Shown here piece by piece: positions 18,943 through 27,727 of a stretch of DNA of 64,000 nucleotides. Under the pieces are notes generated by a model. That model was not told the origin of the DNA. It worked only from the letters and a program-made list of their open reading frames with translations, and ran no database searches. The DNA comes from CAMAXB01 sp964476565. Its GTDB lineage: Bacteria; Verrucomicrobiota; Verrucomicrobiia; Opitutales; Opitutaceae. The translations under genes and the position numbers were made by a program. The stretch's first letter is position 1; each line of letters begins with the position of its first letter. The DNA is taken from positions 53,872 to 117,871 of the forward strand of contig CAYZBG010000003.1 in the NCBI GenBank assembly GCA_964476565.1, in the 5' to 3' direction.

Positions 18943-20076
18943 ATGAAAGCCCCACCCCTGCTCGTCCGTTTCACCCGCACACTCGCCTTCGTTCTCTCGG
19001 CCGCCTCGCTGCAGGCCGAAACCTGGCACGTTTTCTTCGGCACCGGAGGTCCCGGCGCCGACGGAATCTACCGGTCCACCTTCGACACCGCCACCGGCAA
19101 GCTGAGCGCAGCCACGCGCGCGGCCGCGTCGGAGGGCCCCGGTTTCCTTGCCCTGCATCCGGAGGGCGGCCGGCTCTACGCCGTCACGTCGATGGACAAG
19201 ACGCCCGTGGTGGCCGCCTACCGCGTCGGTGCGGAGGGTGCCTTGTCGCTGCTCGGCACTTCGCCCATCACCGACGGCGGCGGCGCCCACATCGCCGTGC
19301 ATCCCTCGGGCAAGTTTCTCCTCACCGCGCAATACGGCGGTGGCTCGGTCGGGCTCTTTCCGCTCGACGCCGAGGGCCGGCCGGGCCCGGTCACGATCAC
19401 CGAACATCAGGGCGGCTCGCGGGTCTTTGAACGCCGGCAGGACAACCCCCATCCGCATTGGTGCGGCTTCTCGCCGGACGGACGCTTCGCCCTGATTCCT
19501 GACCTCGGGCTGGACGGCATCGTGATCTACCGGGTCAACCTCGAGAAGCCGGCGATCGAACGTCACAGCTTCGCTGCGTCCATCCCGGGCGGCGGCCCCC
19601 GCCACATGCGGTTCTCGCCTGACGGACGGTTCATTTACCTGCTCAACGAGCTGTCGCTCTCGGTCACGACCTACGCCTGGGACGCCGCCAACGGCACGGC
19701 GCGGCTCCTCGCCACCGTCCCGGCCTTGAGCGCGTCCGTGAAGGCGCGGGAGTCCTTCAACTCCGCCGCCGAGATCCTGGTCCATCCGAGCGGTCGCTTC
19801 GTTTACTCCTCGAATCGCGGGCACGACTCCGTGACCGTGTACCGCGCCGATCCCGCCACGTCAGCGCTCGAGGTGGTGCAGGTGCAGCCCGTCCGCGGGG
19901 CGTTTCCCCGCAACATCAACCTTGCCCCCGGTGCCGGCTGGCTGCTCGCAGCCGGTCAGGATTCCAACACCGTGGCAGTGCACAAGGTCGACCCGGCCAC
20001 CGGCGAGCTCACGTACCAGACCAAGGGCGTGATCAACGTGCCGGCGCCGATCTGCATCCTGTTTGTGAAGCCGTGA
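18943..20076 (+). CDS. Exported lactonase-family beta-propeller protein
   Basis: 377 residues with a signal peptide (to about ASLQA, residue 26). The rest is a seven-bladed propeller of the lactonase/YbhE (6-phosphogluconolactonase-like) family: GPGFLALHPEGGRLYAV, HIAVHPSGKFLLTAQYGGGSV, HPHWCGFSPDGRFALIPDLG, GPRHMRFSPDGRFIYLLNE and HPSGRFVYSSNRGHDSV. Cytoplasmic family members hydrolyse 6-phosphogluconolactone. The signal peptide makes a periplasmic sugar lactone more likely, and the PQQ sugar dehydrogenase at 4.8 kb would produce such lactones. The frame opens upstream at a TTG (18907), but the ATG gives the better signal peptide. Confidence 0.85.
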   Translation: MKAPPLLVRFTRTLAFVLSAASLQAETWHVFFGTGGPGADGIYRSTFDTATGKLSAATRAAASEGPGFLALHPEGGRLYAVTSMDKTPVVAAYRVGAEGALSLLGTSPITDGGGAHIAVHPSGKFLLTAQYGGGSVGLFPLDAEGRPGPVTITEHQGGSRVFERRQDNPHPHWCGFSPDGRFALIPDLGLDGIVIYRVNLEKPAIERHSFAASIPGGGPRHMRFSPDGRFIYLLNELSLSVTTYAWDAANGTARLLATVPALSASVKARESFNSAAEILVHPSGRFVYSSNRGHDSVTVYRADPATSALEVVQVQPVRGAFPRNINLAPGAGWLLAAGQDSNTVAVHKVDPATGELTYQTKGVINVPAPICILFVKP

Positions 20077-20154
20077 CCGGCTGACGGCGCCGGAGCGGGC
20101 AGACGGACCGGATCGCTTGCCCGCGCCCCGGATTGGGGCTAGGGTTTGTTCACC

Positions 20155-20631
20155 ATGAACGTGCAACGCTGGCTGGCCCTGCTCGGTTTTTTGGCGGCAT
20201 CGTTCGCAGCGGCAGCAATTGGCGGTGCGGCCACGGCGGAGCATGTGCGCACGTGGTATCCAACCTTGGCCAAACCCTCCTGGACACCGCCGGGCTGGGT
20301 ATTCGGCCCGGCGTGGACGTTGCTGTATATCCTGATGAGCGTGGCCGCCTGGCGCATTTGGCGCCGCCGTGAGCTGCCCGGCGCACGCGCCGCCCTGCGC
20401 CTGCATTTTGTTCAGCTGGTGCTGAATGCGCTCTGGTCCGTCCTGTTCTTCGGCTTGATGCGCCCCGGGCTGGCCTTGGTGGAGATCGTGATCCTGTGGA
20501 CGCTGCTGGTCGTCATCCTGCGCGCCTTTCTCCGTCTCGACCGCGTCGCCGGTCTGCTTTGGCTGCCCTACGTCGCCTGGGTGACCTTCGCCACCGCACT
20601 CAACGCCAGCATCTGGTGGTTGAACCGCTGA
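20155..20631 (+). CDS. tspO: TspO/MBR family membrane protein
   Basis: 158 residues, five membrane helices, the usual size. The family's aromatic signature is clear: YPTLAKPSWTPPGWVFGPAW in the first loop and helix 2, NALWSVLFFG in helix 3, and WVTFATALNASIWWLN at the end. TspO proteins bind porphyrins and other tetrapyrroles in the membrane and modulate tetrapyrrole or stress responses. The ATG at 20155 is preferred over the TTG at 20146. It is co-directional with the lactonase gene (78-bp gap) and convergent with the barrel gene. Confidence 0.92.
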   Translation: MNVQRWLALLGFLAASFAAAAIGGAATAEHVRTWYPTLAKPSWTPPGWVFGPAWTLLYILMSVAAWRIWRRRELPGARAALRLHFVQLVLNALWSVLFFGLMRPGLALVEIVILWTLLVVILRAFLRLDRVAGLLWLPYVAWVTFATALNASIWWLNR

Positions 20632-20681
20632 CCACCCCGGCCCCTCCCTCACGCCCCGCCTCTCCATCCCAGCCCCAAACG

Positions 20682-20706
20682 CCAATGTTCGTAATACGAA
20701 CATTGG
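20682..20706. promoter_or_regulatory. 25-bp dyad-symmetric site
   Basis: Two perfect 12-bp arms flank a single central A: ccaatgttcgta at 20682-20693 and its reverse complement at 20695-20706. It is much less GC-rich than its surroundings. It lies between the convergent tspO and barrel genes, where an operator would be unexpected. There is no following T run. A DNA-binding-protein site or cruciform is possible. Confidence 0.5.
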
Positions 20707-20756
20707 TATCCGGAAACGAATACGGCATCAGAGGGCGGCGGCGGGCGGGGTGATGA

Positions 20757-21647
20757 TCAGAAGCGGCCGCGGAGGGCCAGGGTGGCGTAGAAGCCGCCGC
20801 TGCCGTCGAGTTCGTAATCGCGATCGTAGAAGTCGAACTCGCGTTCGATCAGCGCGCCGACTTCCGCGTCGAGGGTGAACGAGGAACCCACGCTCTTCTC
20901 CATGCGGAAACCACCGCGAAACTCGTTGTAATCGAGGTAGGTGTTGGCGAGGCGACGCACGCCGGGGGCCGGCACGCCGAGCGTTTCCGTGATGCGGTAG
21001 TTGCCGCCCTGGGCGCTGAGGACGAGTCCGATCCGCAGACTTTGATCCACCACCCGGAACAGCGTGGTGCGCGGGTACCCAAGGTCGAAGGTCCAGTCGG
21101 GCGAAATCTGCCAGCGGACGCCGAAGGCGGGCAGGACCGGGTTGTCGGAGAACGCGTTGGCATTAATCCCGAAGAACCAGGTACGCTCCGCCGATTCGCG
21201 GTAAGAGGTCAGCAGCAGCACGGGCACGTTGAACGAATCGCCATCGATCTCCTCGAAGTCACCGTAGAGGCCGGGCCGAAGGAAGGCCGACAGGCCCCAG
21301 TTGGCCGACAACTCCCGCCGCAAGCCAAGCGAAAGGGATAACTCCTGCAGCGTCTCCGGCAGGGTCATGCCGACGTCCGCATCGAGCTCCGTCCGGCTGT
21401 AGGCGAGACCATAAAGAAACTGACCTTTGGCGGCAGCCCACGAACGGGCTCCGCCCACACTCAGGTCGTAGCGACTGATGCCGACGTCACCCCCTTGGAA
21501 CACGCCGTCATCCACCTCCTCGCTCGACGAAAAGCTAGCGGAAACCGAGACGGATTCCAGCAGCGCAGGACGGAAGGTTCGGCTGCCTTGGGCCAGGAGC
21601 GGCGAAGCGGCAGCAAGGCAAAGCAGGGCGAAGGAGAGGTGTTTCAT
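20757..21647 (-). CDS. Outer-membrane beta-barrel protein (DUF6268-like)
   Basis: 296 residues. A signal peptide (cleavage near ASPLLAQG) is followed by alternating amphipathic strands typical of a mid-size barrel, ending in an aromatic C-terminal residue (LALRGRF) as BAM substrates do. Segments such as WSFGINANAF-like FFGINANAFSD and WQISPDWTFDLGYPRT resemble the DUF6268 outer-membrane family. Function is unknown. The gene stands alone, convergent with tspO and separated by 121 bp from the cytochrome gene on the same strand. Confidence 0.7.
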   Translation of the reverse strand: MKHLSFALLCLAAASPLLAQGSRTFRPALLESVSVSASFSSSEEVDDGVFQGGDVGISRYDLSVGGARSWAAAKGQFLYGLAYSRTELDADVGMTLPETLQELSLSLGLRRELSANWGLSAFLRPGLYGDFEEIDGDSFNVPVLLLTSYRESAERTWFFGINANAFSDNPVLPAFGVRWQISPDWTFDLGYPRTTLFRVVDQSLRIGLVLSAQGGNYRITETLGVPAPGVRRLANTYLDYNEFRGGFRMEKSVGSSFTLDAEVGALIEREFDFYDRDYELDGSGGFYATLALRGRF

Positions 21648-21768
21648 GGAGGTGAGCGGCGAAAGAGACGCTGTTTACTACGCTTCGCAAGCACCAGCGG
21701 ATGTCGGCACCCCACCTTGGCCCCGGCGGTCACCGCCTTGGGTCGTGGAACTCAGAATGCGCCCGGGC

Positions 21769-22671
21769 TCAGCCCTCAGCGGGGGAGGCCGCGGTACCGA
21801 ACAACCATACGCGGCGCAATGATGGCAGCGTACGCAGGGTGTCCTGGGCAGTGGCGTCCACCGATGTATCCGTGAGATTGAGGGCCTCCAGTTTCGCAAG
21901 CGGTACCAGGGCTTTCACTCCGACGGAGGTGACCTTGGTGCGGGTCAGATCAATGGCGCGGAGGTTGGGAAAGGTGGCGAGGGTGGCGAGGCCAGCATCC
22001 GTCACCCGCGTGCGGGCGAGTTCCACCTCCACGATCAGATCGGCGATCGGCGCGAGGCGGGCGAGGGTCGCGTCATCCACGGCCGCAGGTGCACTGGCCG
22101 TCCGGACAACGACACCATCCGTCGCGAAGCGGGAGCGTGGCACGAGCTTGATCCCAAGTTCCCGGGCCAGACGCGCAATCTCCGCCGCGCGCGGCTGCCA
22201 GTCGGGAGCCAGCGGCTCGATCGTCCGGAAACGGCGCGGCACGGGCGCATCGGCAAACTCCGTCAGCGGGGCGGTGGGCGAAGCACCGCGCTGGATCCAC
22301 AGCTCGACGAGCTTCACCTCGTCCGGCTCCATCGGCGGTTTGCCGTCCGTCGGCATGAAGTCCTCGTGGTCGTGCGGCAGCGTGATGCGGCGGAAGAGTT
22401 CGCTGTCGGCGATGTCGCCACCGGCCACCACCTTGCCGGCATCGCTGCCCTTCATCGTCCACTCGAAGGTGTCGAGACGCAGCTCGGCCTTGGCCTTTTC
22501 CGGGCCATGGCATGAGACGCAGTGCTGGTCGAAGAGCGGGGCGATGCGTTCCGCGTAGAACGTCGGCTCGGCGGCAGCGGGCAACGCCAGCGCGAGGCCC
22601 ACGATCCATTCGCCCGCGGGAAATGCACGGAGGGACCCGCGCCTCCACCCTGCCGATGTGTTGGGGGTCAT
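21769..22671 (-). CDS. PSCyt1-type cytochrome c with leucine-rich repeats
   Basis: 300 residues. After an N-terminal hydrophobic export segment comes a planctomycete-type cytochrome c domain: APLFDQHCVSCHGPEKAKAELRLD (haem motif CVSCH), with PTDGKPPMEPDEVKLVELWI at its end. The C-terminal third (about 190-290) is a short leucine-rich repeat region (LRAIDLTRTKVTSVGVKAL, LEALNLTDTSVDA). This fusion is common beside PSD1 and DUF1501 genes in Planctomycetes/Verrucomicrobia. It starts 7 bp after the DUF1501 gene and so ends that operon. The ATG at 22671 is chosen; an in-frame ATG at 22695 would overlap the upstream gene. Confidence 0.8.
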   Translation of the reverse strand: MTPNTSAGWRRGSLRAFPAGEWIVGLALALPAAAEPTFYAERIAPLFDQHCVSCHGPEKAKAELRLDTFEWTMKGSDAGKVVAGGDIADSELFRRITLPHDHEDFMPTDGKPPMEPDEVKLVELWIQRGASPTAPLTEFADAPVPRRFRTIEPLAPDWQPRAAEIARLARELGIKLVPRSRFATDGVVVRTASAPAAVDDATLARLAPIADLIVEVELARTRVTDAGLATLATFPNLRAIDLTRTKVTSVGVKALVPLAKLEALNLTDTSVDATAQDTLRTLPSLRRVWLFGTAASPAEG

Positions 22672-22678
22672 GCGCGAA

Positions 22679-24229
22679 TCAGGCGAGGAGTCCATTAATG
22701 ACTTTGGCGGGCACGACGCCCGTGAGCTTCTGGTCGAGGCCTTGGAACTTGAAGGTGAGCCGATTGTGATCGAGCCCGAACAGGTGCAGGATGGTCGCGT
22801 GCAGGTCGCGCACGTGGACGGGATCGCGGACGATGTTGTACGAGAAATCATCGGTCTCGCCGTAGCTCACCCCGGGCTTCACGCCACCACCGGCCATCCA
22901 CATGGAGAAGCAGCGCGGGTGGTGGTCGCGGCCGTAGTTGTCCGGGCGGAGCACACCCTGCGAGTAAACGGTGCGGCCAAACTCGCCACCCCAGATGACG
23001 ACGGTGTCGTCGAGGAGACCGCGGCGCTTGAGGTCGGTGATGAGGCCGGCGGTCGGCTGGTCGGAGTCCTCGCAGAGGGTGCGGATGTTGTTCGGGAGGT
23101 TGCCGTGCTGGTCCCAGCTGCGCAGGAAGATCTGCGTGAACCGCACCCCGCGTTCGGCGAGACGGCGGGCCATGAGGCAGTTGTAGGCGAAGGTGCCGGG
23201 CTCGCGGGCCTTCGGGCCGTAGAGATCCCACGTCGAGGCGGGTTCGTCCGAGAAATCCGTCAGCTCGGGGACGGACGTCTGCATGCGAAACGCCATCTCG
23301 TACTGGGCGATGCGGGCGTTGATCTCCGGATCGCCCACGCGCTCGAAGAGGTCGCGGTTGAGATCATTGACGCCGTCGATCATTGCGCGGCGCAGGTCAC
23401 CGTCGATGCCCTTGGGATTGTTGATGTAGAGCACGGGATCATTGCCCGCGCGGAGCGCGACACCGGCGTGGCTGGGCGAAAGGAAGCCGGACGACCACAG
23501 ACGATTCGAGAGCGCCTGCACGTTCTGGCGGACGGGCATCTTCGAGGTCATGACCACGAAGGTCGGCAGTTCGTCGTTGACCGCGCCGAGCCCGTAGGAG
23601 AGCCAGGCCCCGAGGGAGGCCTTGCCCGAGAACATGTTGCCCGTGGTGATCTGCAGGATGGCGGGCTCGTGATTGATCGCCTCGGTGTAGAGCGATTTGA
23701 TGAGGCAGATCTCGTCGGCGATCTTGGCGGTGTGGGGGAACAGCTCCGACACCCAGTGGCCGGCTTTGCCGTGACGGGCGAACTTGTACACGCTCGGCGC
23801 GATGGGAAAACGCGCCTGGCTGGCGGTCATGCCGGTGAGCACCTGGCCGCCGCGCACGGATTCCGGCAAGTCCTGATCCACCATGGCGGTGAGGCCGGGT
23901 TTGTAGTCCCAGGTTTCAAACTGGGACGGCGCGCCTGCCATGAAGAGGTAGATGGCGCGTTTGGCCTTGGGCGCAAAGTGCGGCACGCCGGGCGGCAGGG
24001 CCGCGGCGGCCGGAGCGGACGGCGAACTCGCCAGCAGGTTCGGCGCGGTGCGGCCGAGGATCGAGGCGAGGCCGGCCCAGCCGAGGGCCTTGACGCCGCG
24101 GCCGAGGAAGTGGCGGCGGGTTTCGAGCTCGAGCCACTCGCGCTTGAGGCCGAGCGGCACGTGTGGGAGGTCCCAGACGGTCGGATGGTCGCCGCAGTGG
24201 TCGGAGCAAAGATCGTGGTCGTCGTGCAT
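22679..24229 (-). CDS. DUF1501 (sulfatase-fold) Tat-exported protein
   Basis: 516 residues. A Tat-type signal (TRRHFLGRGVKALGWAGLAS, about 40-60) follows a 38-residue cytosolic leader rich in His and Asp, as usual for DUF1501. The body is the DUF1501 alkaline-phosphatase/sulfatase-like fold: YLFMAGAPSQFETWDYKP, ITTGNMFSGKASLGAWLSYGLG, VIWGGEFGRTVYSQG and GRDHHPRCFSMWMAGGGVKPG. The exact reaction is unknown. DUF1501 genes nearly always pair with DUF1549/DUF1553 (PSD1) genes, and here the PSD1 gene ends 4 bp upstream. Confidence 0.9.
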   Translation of the reverse strand: MHDDHDLCSDHCGDHPTVWDLPHVPLGLKREWLELETRRHFLGRGVKALGWAGLASILGRTAPNLLASSPSAPAAAALPPGVPHFAPKAKRAIYLFMAGAPSQFETWDYKPGLTAMVDQDLPESVRGGQVLTGMTASQARFPIAPSVYKFARHGKAGHWVSELFPHTAKIADEICLIKSLYTEAINHEPAILQITTGNMFSGKASLGAWLSYGLGAVNDELPTFVVMTSKMPVRQNVQALSNRLWSSGFLSPSHAGVALRAGNDPVLYINNPKGIDGDLRRAMIDGVNDLNRDLFERVGDPEINARIAQYEMAFRMQTSVPELTDFSDEPASTWDLYGPKAREPGTFAYNCLMARRLAERGVRFTQIFLRSWDQHGNLPNNIRTLCEDSDQPTAGLITDLKRRGLLDDTVVIWGGEFGRTVYSQGVLRPDNYGRDHHPRCFSMWMAGGGVKPGVSYGETDDFSYNIVRDPVHVRDLHATILHLFGLDHNRLTFKFQGLDQKLTGVVPAKVINGLLA

Positions 24230-24233
24230 GGCC

Positions 24234-27200
24234 TTACTTGGAAAGGAATTCGTCGAGGTTGAGGAACTGGCTGGCCACGAGGGTCCACGCGGCGATCTCA
24301 GCGGGGGCAAGCGACGGATCGACGGACGATTCGCCGACAGCGAGGAGGGCCTTCACATCGTCGGCAGCCTCGCGGTACCGGGTGTCAAAGGTTGTAAGCC
24401 CGCGTTCGAGGACGGCGATCTCGCGCGCCTCGAGCGGACGGCCCAGCGCGGTGCGGGCCATGAAATCGAGCCGGCGTTCGCGTTCGGGCGCGGCCTTGAG
24501 GGCACGCTCGGCGAACTTGCGCGCCGCCTCGACCCATTGCGGATCGTTCATGGTGACCAAGGCCTGCAGGGGCGTGTTGGTGCGCGCGCGCTGCGTGCAG
24601 ACCACCTCGCGCGAGGTCGCGTCGAAGGTCTCCATGCTCGGCGGCGCCGAGGCTCGTTTCCAGAAGGTGTAGAGGCTGCGTCGATACAGATCCTCACCGG
24701 TGCCGGGCTTGTAGACGCCGGTGTTGGACTCGGGCATCGCCACCTCCTCCCAGATGCCGGGCGGCTGGTAGGGTTTGACCGAGGGGCCGCCCTGCTTCGC
24801 CACGAGCAGGCCGGAGACGGCGAGCGCGTTGTCGCGCAGCATCTCCGCATCCATGCGGAAACGCGGACCGCGGGAAAGCAGGCGGTTGTCGGGGTCGGCC
24901 GCAAGCCGGTCCGGCGAGACCTGGGCGGTCTGGCGGTAAGCGGCGGACGTGACGAGCAGCTTGTAGAAACGTTTCACATCCCAGCCGCTCTCGCGGAACT
25001 CGACCGCGAGCCAGTCGAGCAGGTCGGGGTGAGACGGACGGTCACCGATGATGCCGAAGTCGCCGGTGCTGCCGACGAGGGCGCGGCCGAACACCTCCTG
25101 CCACATGCGGTTGACGGTGACGCGGGTGAAGAGCGGATGCGAGGGCGCGAGCAGCCATTCGGCGAGGCCGAGGCGGTTGCGCGGCGCGCCTTCGGGCAGC
25201 GGCGGCAGGAAATGCGGCACGCTGGGTTCGATCCGCTCCTGGCGCGCGTAGTAGTCGCCGCGCTTGAGGATGTCGGCGTAGGCCGGCGTCGGCTTCTCGA
25301 GGGCGATGAGCGTGGCTTCGCCACCGGCGGTGAGGGCGGCGAAGGCCGCATCGTGGTTGGCTACGGCCGTGGCGAGGGCCATGGCCTCCGCATCCTTCTG
25401 ACCGAGGTAGAACCGTTCCGCGACGACGAAGGCCTCGTCAGTCGTCCACTTGGCGGGATCCGGCTGGCGGGCGACGATCTCGCTGGCCAGGTCCTCGAAG
25501 GGCAGGCGCTGCACTTCTTCGGGCGAAAGCGTACGCCGGTAGAAGCGAACGTCCTGGAAACGCGTTTCGCGCATCGGGAGGACGTCGTCACGGCGTCCGA
25601 GCTGCATCTGCGCTGGCGTGCGGATCGAGTCGTTGGCCCCGAGATTGTTAAGGCGGATCTCCGTGGGCACCGGCTTGCCGTTGACGAAGATGCGCACGCC
25701 CTGAGCGCGGCGCGAGCCGTCGTAGGTGAAGAAGACGTGGTGCCACTCGTCGCGCGCGTGGGTGTCGCGGGTGACCACCTGGATGCCGCGGCGCGGCTTG
25801 GGCGCCTGCTCGGCGCGCGGGTTGATGACCCCGGCAGGTTCGGCCGGGCCGGCCTCGGGCGGCTCCACCTCGGCGGTGAGATTGACGATGAACTGCGTGC
25901 CTTCCTGATAAATGTCCCAACCGGCGCCCTTGTTGACCGAGGGGTCGCCCATGCGGGCGAGCAGCGAGCCGTTGCCCGTGCCGGTGCGGACTCCGCCGCC
26001 CGGGCTGGCTCGCAGGTAGATCCAGGATCCGGCGGAAAAACCCTCGTTGGCCTCGACATCGCCGAGCGCACCGAGCCGGATGCGCGTAAAGATGTCCATG
26101 CGCATGGACGGCCACAGCCAGGAGTTTTCACCCCAGATGAGCGGGTTGGTGTCGGCCTTGAACTCCGTGAGGGCGGCGCCGGGCGCGGTGTTGCGCACGA
26201 CATCGCCGCGGCCCTCGTCGAGGCGGAGGCGGAGCTCGAGCTGGTCGGTGGCGACCGGCTGGGGTTTCTGGCCGGAGGCGAGCCAGGCGCCGACCCGATC
26301 GCGGGCGGCGGCGCGGAGCGGCGTGAGCTTGGCGAGCAGGTCGGCGCGTTTCTCGAGCACGAGGCGGGCGGTCGGCTCGCTCTCGGGCTTGGGCAGACGC
26401 AGCACGGGCTCGGGCTCGGCAATGTTGAGGTCCCACGGCTTCTCCAGCGTGTTGCCGAGGAACGCGGCGAGGCTGTAGTGGTCGCGCTGGGTGAGCGGGT
26501 CGAACTTGTGGTCGTGGCACGCGGCGCAACCCGTCGTAAGCCCGAGGAAGGTGGCGCCGAAGGCCTCGACGCGATCGCGGGTCTGGTTGATGTAGACCTC
26601 TTCGGTGATCGTGCCGCCCTCGTTCGTGGTCATGTTGTTCCGCACGAATCCGGTGGCGATGAGCTCATCGAAGGTGCGGGCCGGCAGGAGGTCGCCGGCC
26701 AGTTGCTCGCGCACGAAGGTGTCGAACCGCTTGTTGGCGTTGAACGCGCGGATCACATAATCGCGGTACGGCCAGATCGCGCGGTAGTTGTCGAAATGCA
26801 GACCGTGGGTGTCGGCGTAGCGCACGTAATCGAGCCAGTACCGGGTGCGGTGCTCGCCCCAGCGCGGATCGGCGAGCAGCCGGTCGACGAGTTTCTCGTA
26901 CGCGTCGGGGGCGGGATCGTTGACGAAGGCCTCGACCTCCTCGGGCGTCGGCACGAGACCCGTGAGGTCGAGCGAGACCCGGCGGATCAAGGCCCGGCGG
27001 TCGGCTTCGGCGGAGGGCTTCAGGCCCGCCTTCTCCAGGGCCGCCGCGAGGAAACGATCAACCGGCGTGCGCGCCCACGCGGCGTAGTCGGCACCGACCG
27101 CCGGAAGGGCCGGTCGCTCTGGCGTGACGAAGGCCCAGTGCTCCTCGTACTCCGCGCCCTCGGCGACCCACTGGCGCAGGAGGGCGATCTGGTCGGGCCG

Positions 27201-27593
27201 CAAGGTCTTGTGTGCCTCGGGCGGTGGCATGCGCACCTTCTCGTCGGTCGACGTGATGCGCGCCACCAGCGGACTTTCGTCGGGCTTGCCCGGCACGATC
27301 GCGACCTTGCCGCTCTCCGCCGGCTTGAAGGCAAACTCCGCCCGGTCGAGCCGCAGGTCGGCCTTGCGCGAACCGGCGTCGGCCCCGTGGCAATGATAGC
27401 AGTACTCGGCAAGGACGGGCTGGATGTGCTCGTTGAAGGAGAGCCGCGCCGTTGCCGGGGCGGCCGGGGAGGCGGTCACCGCCTTCACGGCGGGGGCAGG
27501 CGCGTCCGCGGACTTGCGGCCGCAACCGAGCTGGGCAAACAACGCAGCCACCGAAAGGATGGCCACTCCACCTGAGGCAAAGCGAAGAAACAT
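24234..27593 (-). CDS. PSD1 protein: planctomycete cytochrome c, DUF1549, LamG-like and DUF1553 domains
   Basis: 1119 residues. The N terminus looks like a lipoprotein signal (FAQLGC, Cys24). The PSCyt1 haem domain has CYHCH at 65-69. DUF1549 follows (PVDRFLAAALEKAGL, ALIRRVSLDLTGLVPTPEEV, WLDYVRYADTHGL), with a second haem-like CAACH before DHKFDPLTQRDHY. A concanavalin/LamG-like insert spans about 490-720, then DUF1553 (GLAEWLLAPSHPLFTRVTVNRMW, STGDFGIIGDRPSHPDLLDWLA, SRGPRFRMDAEMLRDNALAVSG). It is probably a periplasmic or surface electron-transfer enzyme for an unknown substrate. The upstream frame to 27731 lacks homology. DUF1501 follows after 4 bp. Confidence 0.92.
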   Translation of the reverse strand: MFLRFASGGVAILSVAALFAQLGCGRKSADAPAPAVKAVTASPAAPATARLSFNEHIQPVLAEYCYHCHGADAGSRKADLRLDRAEFAFKPAESGKVAIVPGKPDESPLVARITSTDEKVRMPPPEAHKTLRPDQIALLRQWVAEGAEYEEHWAFVTPERPALPAVGADYAAWARTPVDRFLAAALEKAGLKPSAEADRRALIRRVSLDLTGLVPTPEEVEAFVNDPAPDAYEKLVDRLLADPRWGEHRTRYWLDYVRYADTHGLHFDNYRAIWPYRDYVIRAFNANKRFDTFVREQLAGDLLPARTFDELIATGFVRNNMTTNEGGTITEEVYINQTRDRVEAFGATFLGLTTGCAACHDHKFDPLTQRDHYSLAAFLGNTLEKPWDLNIAEPEPVLRLPKPESEPTARLVLEKRADLLAKLTPLRAAARDRVGAWLASGQKPQPVATDQLELRLRLDEGRGDVVRNTAPGAALTEFKADTNPLIWGENSWLWPSMRMDIFTRIRLGALGDVEANEGFSAGSWIYLRASPGGGVRTGTGNGSLLARMGDPSVNKGAGWDIYQEGTQFIVNLTAEVEPPEAGPAEPAGVINPRAEQAPKPRRGIQVVTRDTHARDEWHHVFFTYDGSRRAQGVRIFVNGKPVPTEIRLNNLGANDSIRTPAQMQLGRRDDVLPMRETRFQDVRFYRRTLSPEEVQRLPFEDLASEIVARQPDPAKWTTDEAFVVAERFYLGQKDAEAMALATAVANHDAAFAALTAGGEATLIALEKPTPAYADILKRGDYYARQERIEPSVPHFLPPLPEGAPRNRLGLAEWLLAPSHPLFTRVTVNRMWQEVFGRALVGSTGDFGIIGDRPSHPDLLDWLAVEFRESGWDVKRFYKLLVTSAAYRQTAQVSPDRLAADPDNRLLSRGPRFRMDAEMLRDNALAVSGLLVAKQGGPSVKPYQPPGIWEEVAMPESNTGVYKPGTGEDLYRRSLYTFWKRASAPPSMETFDATSREVVCTQRARTNTPLQALVTMNDPQWVEAARKFAERALKAAPERERRLDFMARTALGRPLEAREIAVLERGLTTFDTRYREAADDVKALLAVGESSVDPSLAPAEIAAWTLVASQFLNLDEFLSK

Positions 27594-27669
27594 GGGGGGG
27601 TAGGGCCGAGGGGAACGGCTCTGGCAAACCAACGTGCCACGGTCCGGATGACAACCGCCAAGTGCAGTG

Positions 27670-27697
27670 ATTTCAGTGTAACGGACTGAAATTTCAG
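27670..27697. promoter_or_regulatory. Candidate operator upstream of the PSD1 operon
   Basis: Two overlapping dyads occur: an 8-bp inverted pair (27670-27677 with 27685-27692, 7-nt gap) and a perfect 12-bp palindrome ctgaaatttcag (27686-27697). The site is AT-rich against a GC-rich background, about 77 bp upstream of the PSD1 start, in the 134-bp gap after the sulfatase gene. Confidence 0.4.
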
Positions 27698-27727
27698 CAC
27701 GAGCTCCGAGGCCCGTACGGACTGGGG

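Noticed and set aside
23952..27575. A 1207-codon plus-strand open frame opposite the PSD1 gene
   Set aside because: It is the antisense of a clear PSD1 protein; composition is Arg/Gly/His-rich without domains, as expected from GC-rich shadow frames.
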